This document shows, one piece after another, positions 63,751 to 64,000 of a stretch of 64,000 bases of DNA. The first letter of the stretch is position 1; each line of letters starts with the position of its first letter. The notes below the pieces were generated by a model. It made no database searches and had not been told where the DNA came from. It worked only from the letters and a program-made list of their open reading frames with translations. A program made the position numbers and the translations under genes. The DNA is from Improbicoccus devescovinae (GTDB lineage: Bacteria > Bacillota > Clostridia > Oscillospirales > Acutalibacteraceae): contig BSWA01000003.1 in NCBI GenBank assembly GCA_036245095.1, positions 111,399-175,398 on the forward strand. The letters run 5' to 3'.

Positions 63751-64000
63751 TTATAATATATGCAAATATTCCATGTCATATATACGCAGCGCAACCTGAA
63801 ATTCTGCCAGACTTTCACTAGTGCATATGCCAGATTCCAAGTTTCGGGAAAATTTAGGATGCCCTCCTTATTTCAGAAGATGTGCGCAGAGTTTAGGCCC
63901 ATTTCAGGCCCGTATGCCCGCCTTTCGAACAATGCTATTATTGGGAGGTCGATTCTATAGAAACATAAAATATATTAGACTTCTTTCCCAACTAAACAAT
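63751..64000. other. Unassigned GC-richer patch with repeat copy 2
   Basis: From about 63760 to 63960 the base composition rises above the surroundings and open frames appear on both strands, none with a convincing start. The minus strand holds a short frame (63751-63867) with ESGICTSESLAEFQVALR. The last 24 bases before the end (63976-63999) repeat 61161-61184 with one change. Bases 63492-63750 show nothing clear beyond the folK leader. The patch may be part of an inserted element cut by the window edge. Confidence 0.35.

Noticed and set aside
63760..63960. 66-residue plus-strand frame
   Set aside because: No ribosome binding site, no domain, and the opposite strand has equally good short frames; kept only as an unassigned patch.

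Overview
The window looks like part of the chromosome of a low-GC Firmicute of the class Clostridia, probably with a reduced genome. The base composition is strongly AT-rich throughout. Clostridial markers are a SCIFF ranthipeptide precursor with its radical SAM maturase, the end of a spore gene (spoVAE), an omega/gmk/priA group, trmK-nif3, DapF, an ECF-type thiamine transporter subunit, and a Val-Asp-Phe-Gly-Cys tRNA cluster. Signs of reduction or decay are incomplete transporter operons (potCD without potAB, znuAC without znuB), a ComEC with an eroded C-terminal domain, a decayed frame behind spoVAE, a broken ISL3 transposase, and frequent weak start codons (TTG, and apparently ATT and ATA). 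A host-associated member of the Oscillospiraceae would fit, given the serpin, the many unknown secreted or anchored proteins and the effector-like proteins. That placement is inference.

Layout. 1-1150: end of spoVAE, a decayed frame, comF. 1165-9300 (mostly minus): a secreted Gly-rich protein; gmk-rpoZ-priA behind five tRNAs; two small proteins; pgk; a PHP phosphatase. 9479-14215 (plus): glmS, glmM, a PAAR-like spike-tip protein and HU. 14210-20542 (minus): one long run reading scfA (SCIFF), scfB, response regulator, histidine kinase, prmC, thiT, transpeptidase. 20821-24949 (plus): two unknown proteins with near-consensus promoters, one of 947 residues with proline-rich motifs. 25181-32053 (plus): a structured leader, rpsB-tsf, iscU-like, trmK, nif3, potC, potD, xer recombinase. 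32057-34135 (minus): serpin and dapF. 34388-38777 (plus): two anchored unknown proteins (one with probable tandem beta-grasp domains), rsmH, an FtsL-like protein and a small secreted protein. 39076-50649 (minus): holA, comEC, hit, htrA, ftsH, tilS, then a surface-polysaccharide group. 50902-57183 (plus): a second two-component system, a hexapeptide-repeat protein, a phosphohexomutase, a FabG-type reductase, and znuA-znuC. 57202-64000 (minus, accessory-rich): mnmA, three Nif11-like leader proteins, rpsT, a CD38-like ADP-ribosyl-cyclase-fold protein, folK, and IS/MITE debris.

How the genes work together. Core genes cover cell-wall precursors (glmS, glmM, dapF, transpeptidase, rsmH/ftsL), translation (rpsB, tsf, rpsT, tRNAs, tilS, mnmA, trmK, prmC), replication (priA, holA) and protein quality control (ftsH, htrA). 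Around them lies a secretome without recognisable relatives. Four proteins share a signal-peptide-plus-second-transmembrane-segment arrangement. Two tandem paralogues have bacteriocin-type GG/AG leaders. One protein is a contractile-injection spike tip. The best candidates for an undescribed system are the tandem Nif11-leader proteins at 61524-62436 with the neighbouring CD38-like protein, and the five-cysteine SCIFF operon at 17255-20542.
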